From: Byssothecium circinans
Lineage: Eukaryota > Ascomycota > Dothideomycetes > Pleosporales > Massarinaceae
DNA length: 64,000 nt
Direction: 5' to 3'
Assembly: GCA_010015675.1 (NCBI GenBank)
Contig: ML976981.1
Span: 101,071 to 165,070 of the forward strand
The notes under the pieces were generated by a model. The model did no database searches. It was not told the origin of the DNA and saw nothing but the letters and a program-made list of their open reading frames with translations. Positions 37,758 to 48,818 of this stretch are shown here, piece after piece. Both the position numbers and the translations under genes were made by a program. Within the stretch, counting starts at the first letter, position 1. Each line of letters opens with the position of its first letter.

Positions 37758-38367
37758 TCATCGGTAAAAGACCTGTTTGACTACATTTGTTTTCGTATCA
37801 CAAACAACGTTCAAGCTGTATCTTGTTAGTGGGTCGTCATTGATCTATAACTGTATCATGTATCACTTACACATCCCAACTGTAATCGCGGTCCCTGTCG
37901 TTCAGTGCACACAGCCGCGTCTTCTTCGGAAACCTGTCGTACGAGAAAGTGTGCATCTCCAAGGCCAACGCTCTGCCCTCAACATAAAGCTGCTTGCATG
38001 TGAATATGATGGCGGTAGTGTTCTTCCACTTAGCATCCCCTAGACGCATACTGACACTCTTGGTCTTCTGCGCGATCATGGCTGGCGGAAGAACAAACTC
38101 CAGGATTCGAATACGTAGCTCTGCCGGCAATTGGAGCAGTAAACACGTTTCCTGCGCTTGAAAGTTGAGATCTTTGTCGAGACCCTGACCGATTGGTGTG
38201 CAAAAGTAGATTCGAGGCTCCCAGATAGTCCAATCAGTGGTCTTCCAACCATCGTACGCTGCTATTTCCGGATCGGATGTCACGATGCGCTTGCTGGTGA
38301 GTCTTTCTCTCCAGGTTTGCGCATCCTCGCGATGTGTGAAGTACTTGCTTGAAAGTATGCCAAACAT
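37758..38367 (-). CDS. Short F-box-like protein
   Basis: Opens at ATG 38367 and runs uninterrupted to 37867 (166 residues). The central LLQLPAELRIRILEFVLP and later IIFTCKQLYVEGRALA match the short F-box-like domain common in Pleosporales and Eurotiales proteins. A GTAAGTG donor just before the first stop, a CTAAC branch site and a TACAG acceptor suggest a final short exon ending at 37758. That would add about 18 residues. No second domain is visible. Partner and role unknown. Confidence 0.65.
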
Positions 38368-39466
38368 ACCGAGGCGTCTCTAGTTCTGCCGCCTTGCGGG
38401 CGACGCGTGTCTGAAGAGGCTTTAGTTACCGACCTATACCAGCGCGGTGGACTCCAGGCGACAATTTCCAACTACTCGGGAGGGCGAGAATGTTGTGGTG
38501 AGGGTGAAGTGTCTCAGTCGGAGGTGGTAGATTCAGGCAGAACCAGGGGTCCAGGATGCGATCTGCGCTGGTCGTCCGATTGTTGGGCGGAACAAGGGCT
38601 CGTCGGACCAACGTCATGTCCCCAAGATGCAGTTCTGTTCTCTCGCGTTTTTTTTTAGAGTACTGTGAAGCCTAAGCACACAACATTCACGCTTGATTCC
38701 GGTACGTTGTCGAAAGTCTCAATTTGAATTGTGGGGACGATCTGCTTCGGGTTAGCGTCGACCGAGCTCTCTTACGTCTTCCAGGGCTTCCATCATCCAC
38801 CACATGCATTACCGCCCCCGGCCCATCATTATCTGGCACGTGTCTGACTTCTTGCTTTTCTAGCCAATATCATCAGTACGTATGCTGACTACGCAGAGCA
38901 CAATCATGGCAGAACTTCCGCGGCATTTTCGAGATGTGTGTGCATGTGGCGTGCATCGACTCATCGCCATCACGCAACCTATACTCGAGCGATTGTGTAA
39001 GGACGTTCATCACATACAATGATTCCAAGCGCTTCCTACACTTCTAAACAGACTTTCAAAAGCGCGCGCACTCGCATCTTCATGCCACTTTCGCTCCTGT
39101 CCGCAGCACTTCATTAATCCGCCTCTCCATTGCTAGGCAGCATTCAACCTTGCCAACACACATTTCCACCGACGAACGCTTCGATGAGACCTTATTGGAT
39201 TGGGTGCCCCAGAGATGCACCTCTTGGGAACGCCTGCATGCTGCGCGAGCTGACCGGAACGCGACCCAATCAAGCACATCGAGCATTCTACGCAACTTCT
39301 CTCAATTCTGCGTACAACAAATGCTCAAGACCCAATTTCCGTAATCACTTTTGAGCAGTTCCTCAGCCGCATGTCACTATGGTTCACCCTCCTTTTCGTA
39401 CACTTTCTTTCAGCCTTCCCATATTGAATAGCCCATCCAACTTGAGTGGCTGCCACCATCAGCCTG
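38368..39466. other. Intergenic, no supported gene
   Basis: About 1.1 kb between divergent genes. Only short frames occur. Nothing else is seen. Confidence 0.4.
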
Positions 39467-41724
39467 ATGCCCTGCGAAGTCGAGCTTTACCAGAAAGACT
39501 ATTTCTGGTACTGTTGTGAATGCGGGAATGGACCAATTACCTGCACAATCAACCCTGTTTGCACTGAATGTTGTGTCCATAAACGTTGTGGATGGGCTAC
39601 CAATGCGATCACTCCTCCTGACTCACCCCCAGCCTCGCCCTCCACATGTGCCACTGGTTCCTCGGCCACTTCGTCAAAGCCGACTTCTCCGTCGCAAGCG
39701 TTTTCGTCGGTCATTTGTTCCGAGATAGCTGTCGATCTACGCGAAAGCCAGAGTAGCCACGATTGGGAGGCGTTTGCATCACCACAGGTGGACATTTCTC
39801 TAGTAAGCTAACTAGTCTCGTCGAGATGGTCGTCTTCCCCTCTGAATGCTTTCTGATAGAACCTTTTGCAGGCCATTGAAGACAATCCACAAGATGAGGA
39901 CTCCACACCGCTTCCTGACGAACATCTGCGGTCTCATGACTTCGCGCTTCAACGGTCTACAGAGACGATACTTGGGCTTCAATCCATTTGCTGTGCCTCT
40001 GCCCGCTTCGGCCAAGCTCCTGAGCATACATCCTGTCCCTCTGGTAACAAATCGACGAAACGCACCCATGCTCAGACTTCAACACGAGAAACAACGCTTC
40101 CGAGCAAGAGGACGAATCTTGGGGTGGGACGGAAAGGGTCTACGGATCGAGCAAATGAGCCGAATTCAGATGATGAGAAGCCTCATAAGCAGCAAACACG
40201 TAGGACCCGTCGCAATGAAGATCCGAATGCTCGTCAATATGCCTGTCCTTTCTTGAAGCACAATCCGCATAGACATCGGCATTTTGAATCTTGTCGCAGA
40301 GGCTACTGGCAACTATCCGAGTTGAAGTAAGTCATTATTTGTCCCATAAGCCGACGATCATGCTTACAGTCTACAGATGGCATCTCGTCCGACCCAATAG
40401 CCCTCATGAGTTCCTTCACGAGTGCCGTAACTGCAATCAGATGTTTCCTGAACAAAGTGCTCTGGAGGCACATTCATTGAATGAGAACCAATGTGAAAGC
40501 AGAGCCATAGAGTATCCTGTTGAGGGCATTGGTGAGAGGTTACGAGCGTTGATAAAGGAGTCTATTGTATCTCGTTCGCAAGGCAAGGCTTGGTGGGACA
40601 GAATCTTCAGGCTCCTTTTTGGCGAAGATGTCGAGGTGCCGTTATGTTGTCAGTATATTTTCAGCTTGATCATGAAAACCGACTAACGTTGTTGTTCAGA
40701 TTACGACGAACGCGATATAATTAACAGCAACGATCTTGGCCGTCAAGAGCACTACAGAGATCGCCTTATCGAAACCTGGCGACGTGTATCACTCACCGAA
40801 GCTATCAAGGAAAAATTCATGAACTATCATCTTTTTAGTTGTCTTGAAGCAGAGGCGGAGCACCTAACCACGCTTGGTGCACACGCCAATTGTCCGTCCG
40901 TACACGACATGGTTGCGCGTTCCATGGATGCAGTGAGAGGCAGAAGGAGATCTTGTAGTTTCGGGACTCGCGCGGGCGATCTCGCCCTACCTTCTGGAGA
41001 CGGAATACTACCTGGACAGGAGGGCTCTTCACGGCCTAGCGGCTCTGCTATATCGGCGCCGATCCACCCAGGTCATGAAGAGAATCCAATGCCAGTGGAG
41101 GAGTCAGAACACATTCACCCGCCCAGTCATATCGCAATTGATGACGCTTCTATGAATATCCCTCCCGATATGGATACAACTGTCTCTTTCACCGACTTCA
41201 ACGGCCTAGGTCCGTTTGAGTTTCCGATATATTACGACGATACTGTCTTTTCTTCCATTGGCAACCACAACAATAACGACTTTACTTCCATCTTAGACCA
41301 AAACATGAGCGACCCTTTCATACCAAATACCGATCGTAACATTGTCATGGTTCCAATGCCTATTGATGACCCATCAGAAACTTTCTTCACACCTGCCTTA
41401 CCGACATGGACGAACCCAACATTCGACTCGCTTGAGATGGGGGCTTTTGGATCAGATGTACCACCGAAGCGGCAATCGATGACTAGAGAAGAGTTGCGAT
41501 ACCAAGCAGCAGACCAGTTCACCGTCGGCCTGGATCAAGCAGCACATCAACCTCTCGCTAGTTACAGCACTGGCCACTTACCTTCAATGGATATGCAAGC
41601 CTATAACTTCTTTGAAGCTCAGAGTCTGGAATTTGCTGGATTTCTTGAAAGCGTAGGAAATGACGCACGGCCAATGAACGAGGTCGAGTTGGATAGGCAT
41701 ATCGACGGCAATAGTCACTCCTGA
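39467..41724 (+). CDS. C2H2-type zinc-finger protein of a fungal family
   Basis: Likely nucleic-acid-binding regulator. Four exons: 39467-39802, 39872-40326, 40377-40648 and 40700-41724; 695 residues. The N-terminus has a Cys-rich cluster (FWYCCECG, CTECCVHKRCGW). A Pro/Ser linker follows. The central region carries YACPFLKHNP, then a Cys and His pair spread over ~25 residues, then ECRNCNQMFPEQSALEAH. That arrangement matches fungal proteins with divergent C2H2 fingers. A conserved helical stretch (GIGERLRALIKE, AWWDRIFRLLFG) is next, and the C-terminal half is a disordered acidic Ser/Pro-rich region. All joins keep frame. A partial, frameshifted copy of the finger region lies just downstream. 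Confidence 0.8.
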
Positions 41725-41794
41725 GGATAGTATATGAGAACAATATAGCTCCACTGTCGAGGCAAAAATACCTAATTCAACTATATGGATACCC

Positions 41795-42127
41795 ATGAGC
41801 ACAGTCTTGTCTTACCTGCTACGCGGAAGCCCACATATTCCACATCATACTCTTGCGGAGTGCCGCAATTGTATGCAAGCGTTCCCGGATAAGGAAGCGC
41901 ATATGACAGAGCTAATAGCTTGCGAGGCCAAGATGGCCAGTGTCGAAGGAATCGGTACAGAAAGAGGGAGCGGGCTGAGACGAGGGGCTTTTCACAGGAG
42001 GTATCATGGTGGAGTGAAGCGTGCAAGTTGCTTTTCGATCTTGATATCGAGGTTCGCAAACGATGAGAGTCTTTTGCTCGAGATTCGAGTCTACTGCCGA
42101 AACTCTGCAATTGTATTAGATGAGTAG
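41795..42127 (+). pseudogene. Truncated, frameshifted copy of the upstream zinc-finger gene
   Basis: ECRNCMQAFPDKEAH followed by VEGIG matches ECRNCNQMFPEQSALEAH followed by VEGIG in the upstream gene. After that the homology continues only in another frame: FSQEVSWWSEACKLLFDLDI aligns with SRSQGKAWWDRIFRLLFGED. So a frameshift lies near 41960, and the second frame ends at TGA 42064-42066. The upstream exons and the long C-terminal region are missing. It starts ~70 bp after the parent gene's stop, so a partial tandem duplication followed by decay is the simplest explanation. Confidence 0.75.
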
Positions 42128-42982
42128 GTCTCTGCAGCGTCTAGGTAAAGAGATTGAATCAGAGAGTGAAGGTATGGTTTTCATGTAAAGAGCGTTGGAT
42201 ATCCAGAGGATTACTTCTTCGAAGCTTGAACAGCATCTTTCTTGGTCAAGGCTACCTAAGGACGCTCATCTAGCGCTGGTAGGTGATGTTGAAATGTTGT
42301 GTACACGCGTTCACGTGATGCCAAGCATTGGGACCAACTCCTAAACTTCAAACCGCCCGCATCTCTATTTCTTTCGACGGAATTTTTTGCTGATGTGGAC
42401 TACTTATAAGCAATAACCACCGACACTATAGGTTGTTAAGCCTCTCTGTGCATACCGCATAATTTTGTTAGGCGTGGCGGACCGATATGGGAGGTAGTTA
42501 GCTACTTCGGTAAGCGTAATTGCACGTTGTTTAGTAATCTACGTATACCTGAGACAGAGACAGTAAGCATAGCATGGTAATTCAACCCCACTAAGGATTC
42601 GGAAAAGCGGGGGGAGAATGCAATACCGACCTTGAACCACAAAACCGTGGCAAGCAAGCGAAAGATATGGACGAACCATACAGTCTATAGCAGCATAATC
42701 ACAACGCTTGGCTATAAAGTAAACGCCGGAGTTATCGGTGTGGGACACTGTAAATGCACAAAATAGGATCGACGTGCGGGGTACATGGATGGAAGTGTTT
42801 GGAGCCGACCATCCGGAGGGGATGTGGCACGGTAGAGTCAGCATGCACGGATAAACGGTGTGGAGTATAGGTATATATGCCACCAGCAAGAAGCAGCTCG
42901 CTTACTGTCTTCTTCATCACTCTTTTTATCCCAAGGCTTGAAAAGGAGACTGACAATTCGTTATAATTTCTCCAACTCAGCA
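42128..42982. other. Intergenic, aldehyde dehydrogenase promoter side
   Basis: About 850 bp with no supported gene. TATATA at 42872-42877 lies 106 bp before the aldehyde dehydrogenase ATG. Confidence 0.4.
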
Positions 42983-44720
42983 ATGGCTCACTTCATCAAC
43001 AATGAGGTACGCGGACCCCAAGCCTTTCGCCTCAGGCTTAGCTTCCGAAACTTTAAACCACTACTAACTTAAACTACTACCTATTAAAGTTCCTTGACGG
43101 CTCCTCTGGCAAAACCTACGCCGTCCACAACCCCAACGACGACTCTCTAATCGGCAACATCAACCTCGCCCGCGAACAGGAAGTCGACGCCGCCGTCTCC
43201 GCAGCCCGAGCCGCGTACGAATCCGGACCATGGAGCACCATGAAAGGTTCCGAGCGCGGCGCGCTGCTGCTCAAACTCGCCGACCTCATGGAAGCCAATG
43301 CCGAGGAAATTATGAAAGCAGAGTCGCAGGCTATGGGTGTACCCGTTTCCCTAGGGCCCTTTCTCATCCCTACATGTGCGGGCGCCGTTAGGTATTATGC
43401 GGGATGGGCGGATAAGATCGAGGGGCAGACATTTCCGGCCGAGAATGGCGCGTGGAGGTACACACAGTATGAGCCGTTTGGCGTTTGCGCGGCGGTTGCG
43501 CCGTGGAATGGCACGGCACTGTAAGCTCAATTCCTGATGCACATGGCCGGGGTGAAATGGAGCTGACGCGTGCCACAGGACTTTTGCATGGAAAGTTGGG
43601 CCTGCCCTCGCCGCGGGAAACACACTGGTGTACAAAAATTCGGAGAAGACACCGTATGGAATACTCATCCTCGCCCGTCTGGTCAAGGAAGCTGGCTTTC
43701 CGCCTGGTGTGTTCAACGCCATCTCTGGAGATGGCGCCACGGGTGCGCTGCTCTCACGTCACATGGACGTAGACAAGATATCCTTCACTGGCAGTGGCCT
43801 TACAGGTCAAAAGATCATCGAAGCTGCGGCTAAGAGCAACAACAAGAGAGTTACCCTTGAGCTGGGAGGGAAATCCCCTTCTCTTGTTTTCGAGGATGCT
43901 GATCTCAACAATGCATTGGTCGCGTGAGTATTCCACTGATACTATTCCCCCACACGACACTCAAAAGGTCACGTATATTAACGCAGCCCCCAGAAACTCC
44001 GACAACTTCCTCCTCAATAGCGGCCAAGCCTGCATCGCCGCCTCCCGCCTCTTCGTCCAGTCCTCCATCGCCCCCAAATTCATCGAAGGCCTCAAAGCAC
44101 GTTTCGAAGACCTCGAAAAAGCCATGGGTGACCCTTCCGTGCCTACCACCAGATTGGGCCCCCTGGCCGATACACTGCAACTTCAGCGCGTGCTCAGCTA
44201 CATCGAGGCCGGCAAATCCGAAGCCCAGCTCATTGTAGGCGGAGAACGGAAAGGAAATAAGGGGACTTTCGTCAAGCCGACCATTTTCTTGAATCCAGAC
44301 AAGAACGGAAAGATCTACCGGGAAGAGATCTTTGGACCCGTGTTGGTGGTTAGTACGTTTGAGACGGAGGAGGAGGCGGTGAAGTACGCAAATGATACGA
44401 GTTATGGGCTTAGTGGTATGTTTTTTCTCTCTCTCTCCCACAACATTACTCCCACGTTCAGATATGATTTTCCGTCGCAGCGTTGTGCATTTGCTAACTT
44501 CTGGCCAATAGCGGCTGTGTTTACCGGCAGCACCGCTCGCGCGCTGCGTGTCGCGTCCAAGATCAAGTCTGGTACTATTGGTGTGAACGGCACGTTCCAG
44601 CCTAACACTGTCGCGCCTTTTGGAGGCTACAAGCAGTCAGGGCTTGGACGAGAGCTTGGAAAGGAGGGCTTGTATGCGTATTTGCAGTCGAAGTCTGTCC
44701 AGATTAACATGAACGTGTGA
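42983..44720 (+). CDS. NAD(P)-dependent aldehyde dehydrogenase
   Basis: Oxidises aldehydes to acids. Five exons: 42983-43006 (eight codons), 43090-43520, 43579-43923, 43994-44415 and 44512-44720; 476 residues. Conserved elements in order: [23 protein letters not shown] across intron two, [11 protein letters not shown] (cofactor loop), LELGGKSP with general base Glu246, [12 protein letters not shown] with nucleophile Cys280, EEIFGPVL, and [15 protein letters not shown]. The Glu-Cys spacing of 34 residues is the family norm. Position 167 of the classical PWN motif is present. The N-terminus (MAHFINNE) lacks a targeting signal, so it is likely cytosolic. Subfamily and substrate are unassigned. 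It converges on an alpha-arrestin gene. Confidence 0.95.
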
Positions 44721-44789
44721 GATTGCATCTCGACGCAGGGGACGTGGTGAACGGAATTGAACGTAGTTTCTCTCTATCGTATTCGAATT

Positions 44790-46130
44790 TCAAGTATCTG
44801 TATTGAAGGCCTGGTATCGCGGTGGTCTGATATCGTCATCCAAACCTGGAGGCGCGCCATCTCCTTCCTCCACCACTGGCTGTTCTTCATCCACCGCCTC
44901 CCTTTCCCCGTCTTCAATCCTATTCGGAGCGAAGTCGAGTGTGGGCGGCGGCACTATAAAAACCTTCCCATGCAACGGCACCACCTCAAATTTTTCCTTT
45001 GCGCACTCCCCCCAAATATACACTTCAAGGACGTGATCCAACCCCAAAGCATACGTCCTGAACGCCGGCACAGCTGACACCAGCAGTGGCTTCGTACAGA
45101 TCTCCATGCCATCATACACCAGCAGACCATCGCCCTCGTCATACCGCGCGTCTAGTAGAACGGGCTTGTAGGTGTGCATCTCCTTGTACTCGGAGGAGGT
45201 GAGACTGAAGCCGGCAGGGACGCAAACGTGAATATTGCTCTGCAACCTGACGCGGATACGGCGGAGATAGATGACAGGGGGCTGAGGTATCTCCTCCGAT
45301 CTTCGCAGATGTTCGACAACGAGATTGAATCTGACAGGCTGTTCAACAGTCAAAACACAACTACACCTCGCCTCGATTTTGAAATTCGCATAAGGAGCGT
45401 TGGACCAGCTCTTGAGCCCTATCTTGATCCGATCTCTTAACCGTTCTTCCGGATCCCAGTCCGGAAGCAGCCTGTACGAGCGGATCCAGAGTCCGTTCTT
45501 CGGCTGGTGCATATAATACGACTGCGATGTCCTCACCAGCACTGATGCGTCTGGGGTATTTGCTGGTGCCGGAGGCAGGAATCTGAGTCGACAGCGCACT
45601 TCTTCTTCGGGTGTAGGTGAACTGACGAACAGTTTGGCTTCCAGCATGTACTCGACACTCTGCTGATCCCCATTCGTAACTCTGAAGCCCAAATTCGCCG
45701 TGAAAAGAAAACTTGGCGGCAATTCGTCGCCCTCTTGATGGTTGAATTTATCTTTCACCCTGCTGACGCCTCGTTTCGGTGGCGTTTTCTCGGGAAATCG
45801 GAACGAAAAGGGTAGCTCCACTCGGTTGTTGACAGTGACGCCGTGTTTGAGGATGTCGTAGCTTTCACCCTGGGACTCGGAGGCAAAGAGTTCGAGCGTG
45901 TAGGTGAAGAACAGGGGTTTCGTTTTGTAGGTTGAAAGAGAGTTTGAGCCGGTCCGGCGCGTGATGCAAGCGCGAGTCCGGCCGAAGAAGCTTATTGTGA
46001 CGCGTGAGGGGCGTGAGCGTGGATCAATGAGGACCTTTCCGCGGACGGGCGAGTTTATTGTTAGGATTTCCCCTGGGTTGGTGAGGGAGATGTAGATTGG
46101 TCGGTTGGGGCGGTTTGTTCGGATGATCAT
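44790..46130 (-). CDS. Alpha-arrestin with C-terminal PPxY motif
   Basis: Single exon, 446 residues, ATG at 46130. The N-terminal half (NPGEILTINSPVRGKVLID, RVTISFFGRTRACI) and following strands fit the arrestin N domain; the central and later part (RFNLVVEHLRRSEEIPQPP, VIYLRRIRVRLQSNI) fits the C domain. Residues 436-439 read PPRY, a WW-domain ligand of the type used to recruit Rsp5/NEDD4 ubiquitin ligases. This points to a role in ubiquitin-dependent downregulation of membrane transporters. It is the second arrestin-like gene in the window. Which transporter it serves is unknown. Confidence 0.88.
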   Translation of the reverse strand: MIIRTNRPNRPIYISLTNPGEILTINSPVRGKVLIDPRSRPSRVTISFFGRTRACITRRTGSNSLSTYKTKPLFFTYTLELFASESQGESYDILKHGVTVNNRVELPFSFRFPEKTPPKRGVSRVKDKFNHQEGDELPPSFLFTANLGFRVTNGDQQSVEYMLEAKLFVSSPTPEEEVRCRLRFLPPAPANTPDASVLVRTSQSYYMHQPKNGLWIRSYRLLPDWDPEERLRDRIKIGLKSWSNAPYANFKIEARCSCVLTVEQPVRFNLVVEHLRRSEEIPQPPVIYLRRIRVRLQSNIHVCVPAGFSLTSSEYKEMHTYKPVLLDARYDEGDGLLVYDGMEICTKPLLVSAVPAFRTYALGLDHVLEVYIWGECAKEKFEVVPLHGKVFIVPPPTLDFAPNRIEDGEREAVDEEQPVVEEGDGAPPGLDDDIRPPRYQAFNTDT

Positions 46131-46552
46131 TCTGAGTCTGAAAGATGATCTTTTTATTCCTTCTCTTACTGTTTATATTGGTGAATTGCACAGCGCATAT
46201 CGGTTGGAGACTAGAAGTTGAGTGCAGACGTACGTTTGAATTATTGAGAAGAAGAGTGACGGTTCTTGAAGTTGCACAGCCCACATAGGCGCCAAGGTCT
46301 TAGAAATACGCCATAGCACCTTCTATTTCGGTCATAATAGGCCGGTCTATTTGAGTTCAAATATCAAGACAGATAGACACGACTAAACTAATGATTTCAG
46401 GACCATAATGTCACATTTGGAAGGACACCGTACCTGAAAGTAGACCGGGCAAGCGAAGAGAGCATCCAATTCAGAAACAGTAGATTGTGATAGTATCAAT
46501 AAATTTTACCACCTACGCCCCCCAAACACCCCTCTCCTGATCAGCCAATTCC
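46131..46552. other. Intergenic, nothing seen
   Basis: About 420 bp, AT-rich, containing the promoter of the arrestin gene and the 3' side of the next gene. Confidence 0.4.
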
Positions 46553-47308
46553 TCAAACACCTCCCATAACCACCCTGATAACCACCCCAGCACAAACCTT
46601 CGGCTTCTTCTCTGCCTCCTTTTCCTTAATCCTCCGTCGTACCTCCATAAGAGCCTTCAACTTCCCCTGCTCCTTATCCGTCAACTGACCCTCGAAATCA
46701 GTTAGCGCATGCCTGGCTTTGCTCTCCGCTTCGATATCGGCAGAGCGGAGATGGCGAAGCGCAAATTTGCCCCAGCGACGCACGTGGCGCGTTGATGTAT
46801 CGAGGAGTGTGGATTTTGAGGTCGAGAGGCCGGTGCCTGTAAGTTCGGATTCTAGGTCTGGTGGCGGGGAGGGAGGGAGAAGTGCATTGATTTCGTCTCC
46901 TTTGGGGGTGAAAAGAATGGGTTGTTTGAATGGGTCTCGAGGTTTGGGGAGAGGATCTGCTGATTCGAAGTCTCCAAACTCCTCCTCTTCTGTTTCGTCT
47001 ATGTCGACGAAAGGCTTATTAGTGAGCTCAGCAGTTTCTGCGTTTACATTTGCCCTCTCAAGTTTCTCGCGGATGGTGCTCCAGGCTTGCTGGGCGTTTT
47101 CTGCGGCGATGGCCGCGTCAAGCATGGTCTTGAGATCGCTGTGGATTTCAAAGGCTCGAAGGCGGGCTGTGAAACTGTTGAATGTAAACGGCTTTAGGGG
47201 CATGGCGTTGGCAAATGCAGAGAGGCCTGGTGTTAAAAGCGGATGAAGCCAGGAGAGGAAGATCAACACCGGTACCTTAAAGACTGGAGGTCCATATCTA
47301 CATGGCAT
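46553..47308 (-). CDS. Unrecognised acidic/coiled protein
   Basis: Open frame with ATG at 47308 (251 residues); an internal ATG at 47203 (MPLKPFTFNS) is an equally plausible start. Residues ~55-95 look like an amphipathic helix (LKTMLDAAIAAENAQQAW), followed by an acidic patch containing EEEEFGDFESADP. The C-terminal third is Lys/Arg/Glu-rich and probably coiled. FGDF-type acidic motifs occur in some vesicle-adaptor binding proteins, but this alone does not assign a function. The 5' end may include an unrecognised intron. It lies 228 bp from the 3' end of MAK16, in the same orientation. Confidence 0.6.
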   Translation of the reverse strand: MPCRYGPPVFKVPVLIFLSWLHPLLTPGLSAFANAMPLKPFTFNSFTARLRAFEIHSDLKTMLDAAIAAENAQQAWSTIREKLERANVNAETAELTNKPFVDIDETEEEEFGDFESADPLPKPRDPFKQPILFTPKGDEINALLPPSPPPDLESELTGTGLSTSKSTLLDTSTRHVRRWGKFALRHLRSADIEAESKARHALTDFEGQLTDKEQGKLKALMEVRRRIKEKEAEKKPKVCAGVVIRVVMGGV

Positions 47309-47536
47309 TGTTAATGTTTGGGTAGTGGAAAACAAGGGCCTCACAATGCAGGAAGGAGTTTCGGTGGCTGGTGAACAATGTAGATGGGAGTGAGACATTT
47401 TGAGATCCGAACAAGGTCTTTGGACATATGGTATGGTATGTAGCAGAAGCAACTCGGGCCAGACTTTTGGAAAGAATGCACTGGTATACTGCCTTTTACG
47501 CCGAACGCCTGCGCCATTCCATGACCTTGGGAAACA

Positions 47537-48618
47537 TTATGCGCCAATGACTTCCCTCGCAGGCAGTTCCCTCTCAACTTCATATTCGATCTGACGCCGC
47601 GGTCCCTTTGAGTCTTTGCTGGGTTTCTTCTTCGGTTTCGGTGGCGGTCCGGTCGGTCGCTTCCGCTTGAGATTTGCAAGCGTCTTCTTGAGCGCCGCGG
47701 CGTCGTCCCCTTCTGACTCATCCTCCTCATCGCTTCCGCTGGCATCTTCACTGTCCTCATCTTCATCCTCATCCTCGTCTGGACTCTGACCGCCGACCCA
47801 GTCTTCAAAGTCCTCCATATCGTCGTCCGTCTCGCCTTCGATGTCGCTCACGTATTCGACATCTGCCGCACCATTCTCCATTTCGTACTCCTGCTCGACT
47901 TCGTCCTCTTCGATGCCCTCATCTAGGTCCTCGTCACGTTGTGCCTGACCCTCCTTCTCCAGCCCACGCATCACGCGCTTCCAGACGTTCGGCTCGACAT
48001 TGAGCGGGCGGTCGCCGTATACGCCGGAGCGGAGTCGATCGATCAGGACCCTCTCGATTGAGCGTTCAACCTTGGCCGCTGCTAGTGCCTTGCGCTCTCG
48101 GCCTTCTTCCCTACGTCGTACTTTCGGTGCCAGGCGGGGCACGAGTTTCTCGCCGAGCCTCTCTTCTTCCTTAGCCAGCTTCTTGATGCGCAGGTTGACT
48201 TGGGTAAGTCTAGTCAAGCGCTGTTTGTTCTTGTGCACGAGAAACTTTGGAAAGTAGGCGAGGTGTGAGTCCACCTGTTCGAGCGCTTGGGTGTAATTTC
48301 TTGAGAGCTTGATCTTCTCCCACCACTTGGAAGGCAGGTGAGCGCGTTCAATTGCCTTGATGTAGAGGTAAAGGTTGCCGGTGGCAGGATCACTGCGGAT
48401 AGTGGCATAGCGCGAGTTCGCAAGGGGGCAAGACTGGCGAGAGCAGAAACCGGAGACATTGTGCTCGTTGCGGCAGAAAGTTTGGTCCTGTCGACACCGC
48501 ACGGTCAGACTCAATCTGGCTTTTCGTAGAGCACACTTCTTCTCACCTTGGAAGTCTTCAACTTGTAGGAGCAAAAGTCGGTGCCGATAACAGACCACAC
48601 AAGTTCGTCGCTAGCCAT
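47537..48618 (-). CDS. MAK16: Ribosome biogenesis protein Mak16
   Basis: Nucleolar factor for 60S ribosomal subunit assembly. Exons 48547-48618 and 47537-48487; 340 residues. The N-terminus reads MASDELVWSVIG, then CSYKLKTSK joined to DQTFCRNEHNVSGFC and RQSCPLANSRYAT, the hallmark Mak16 start with conserved cysteines. LYLYIKAIERAHLP and WEKIKLSRNYTQAL follow. The C-terminus is highly acidic (long Asp/Glu runs), then basic (KRKRPTGPPPKPKKKPSK) as a nuclear/nucleolar signal. It shares a 200-bp divergent promoter with MSS1. Confidence 0.97.
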
Positions 48619-48818
48619 GCTGAAGGTGGTTGTTTGAGTATGTGGAGAATATAGACGTTTGGTGGTGGGTGATTGAAAAAATGCGGTTGCGACTTTCCCG
48701 CGAAATCTTGGCATTGCGCTAAAGCGCCAAGTGGGTCTCGTCCCGTCCAGTGTGTGGAGATCAAATCCAAACTTCGACATCCATTCGACATCAATGTCAT
48801 CACCGACTTCGAAGAGGC
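48619..48818. promoter_or_regulatory. 200-bp divergent promoter of MAK16 and MSS1
   Basis: Only 200 bp separate the two ATGs. The stretch must drive both a cytosolic ribosome assembly gene and a mitochondrial tRNA-modification gene. CGCGAAA-like sequence occurs near 48698, but no assignment is made. Confidence 0.55.
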
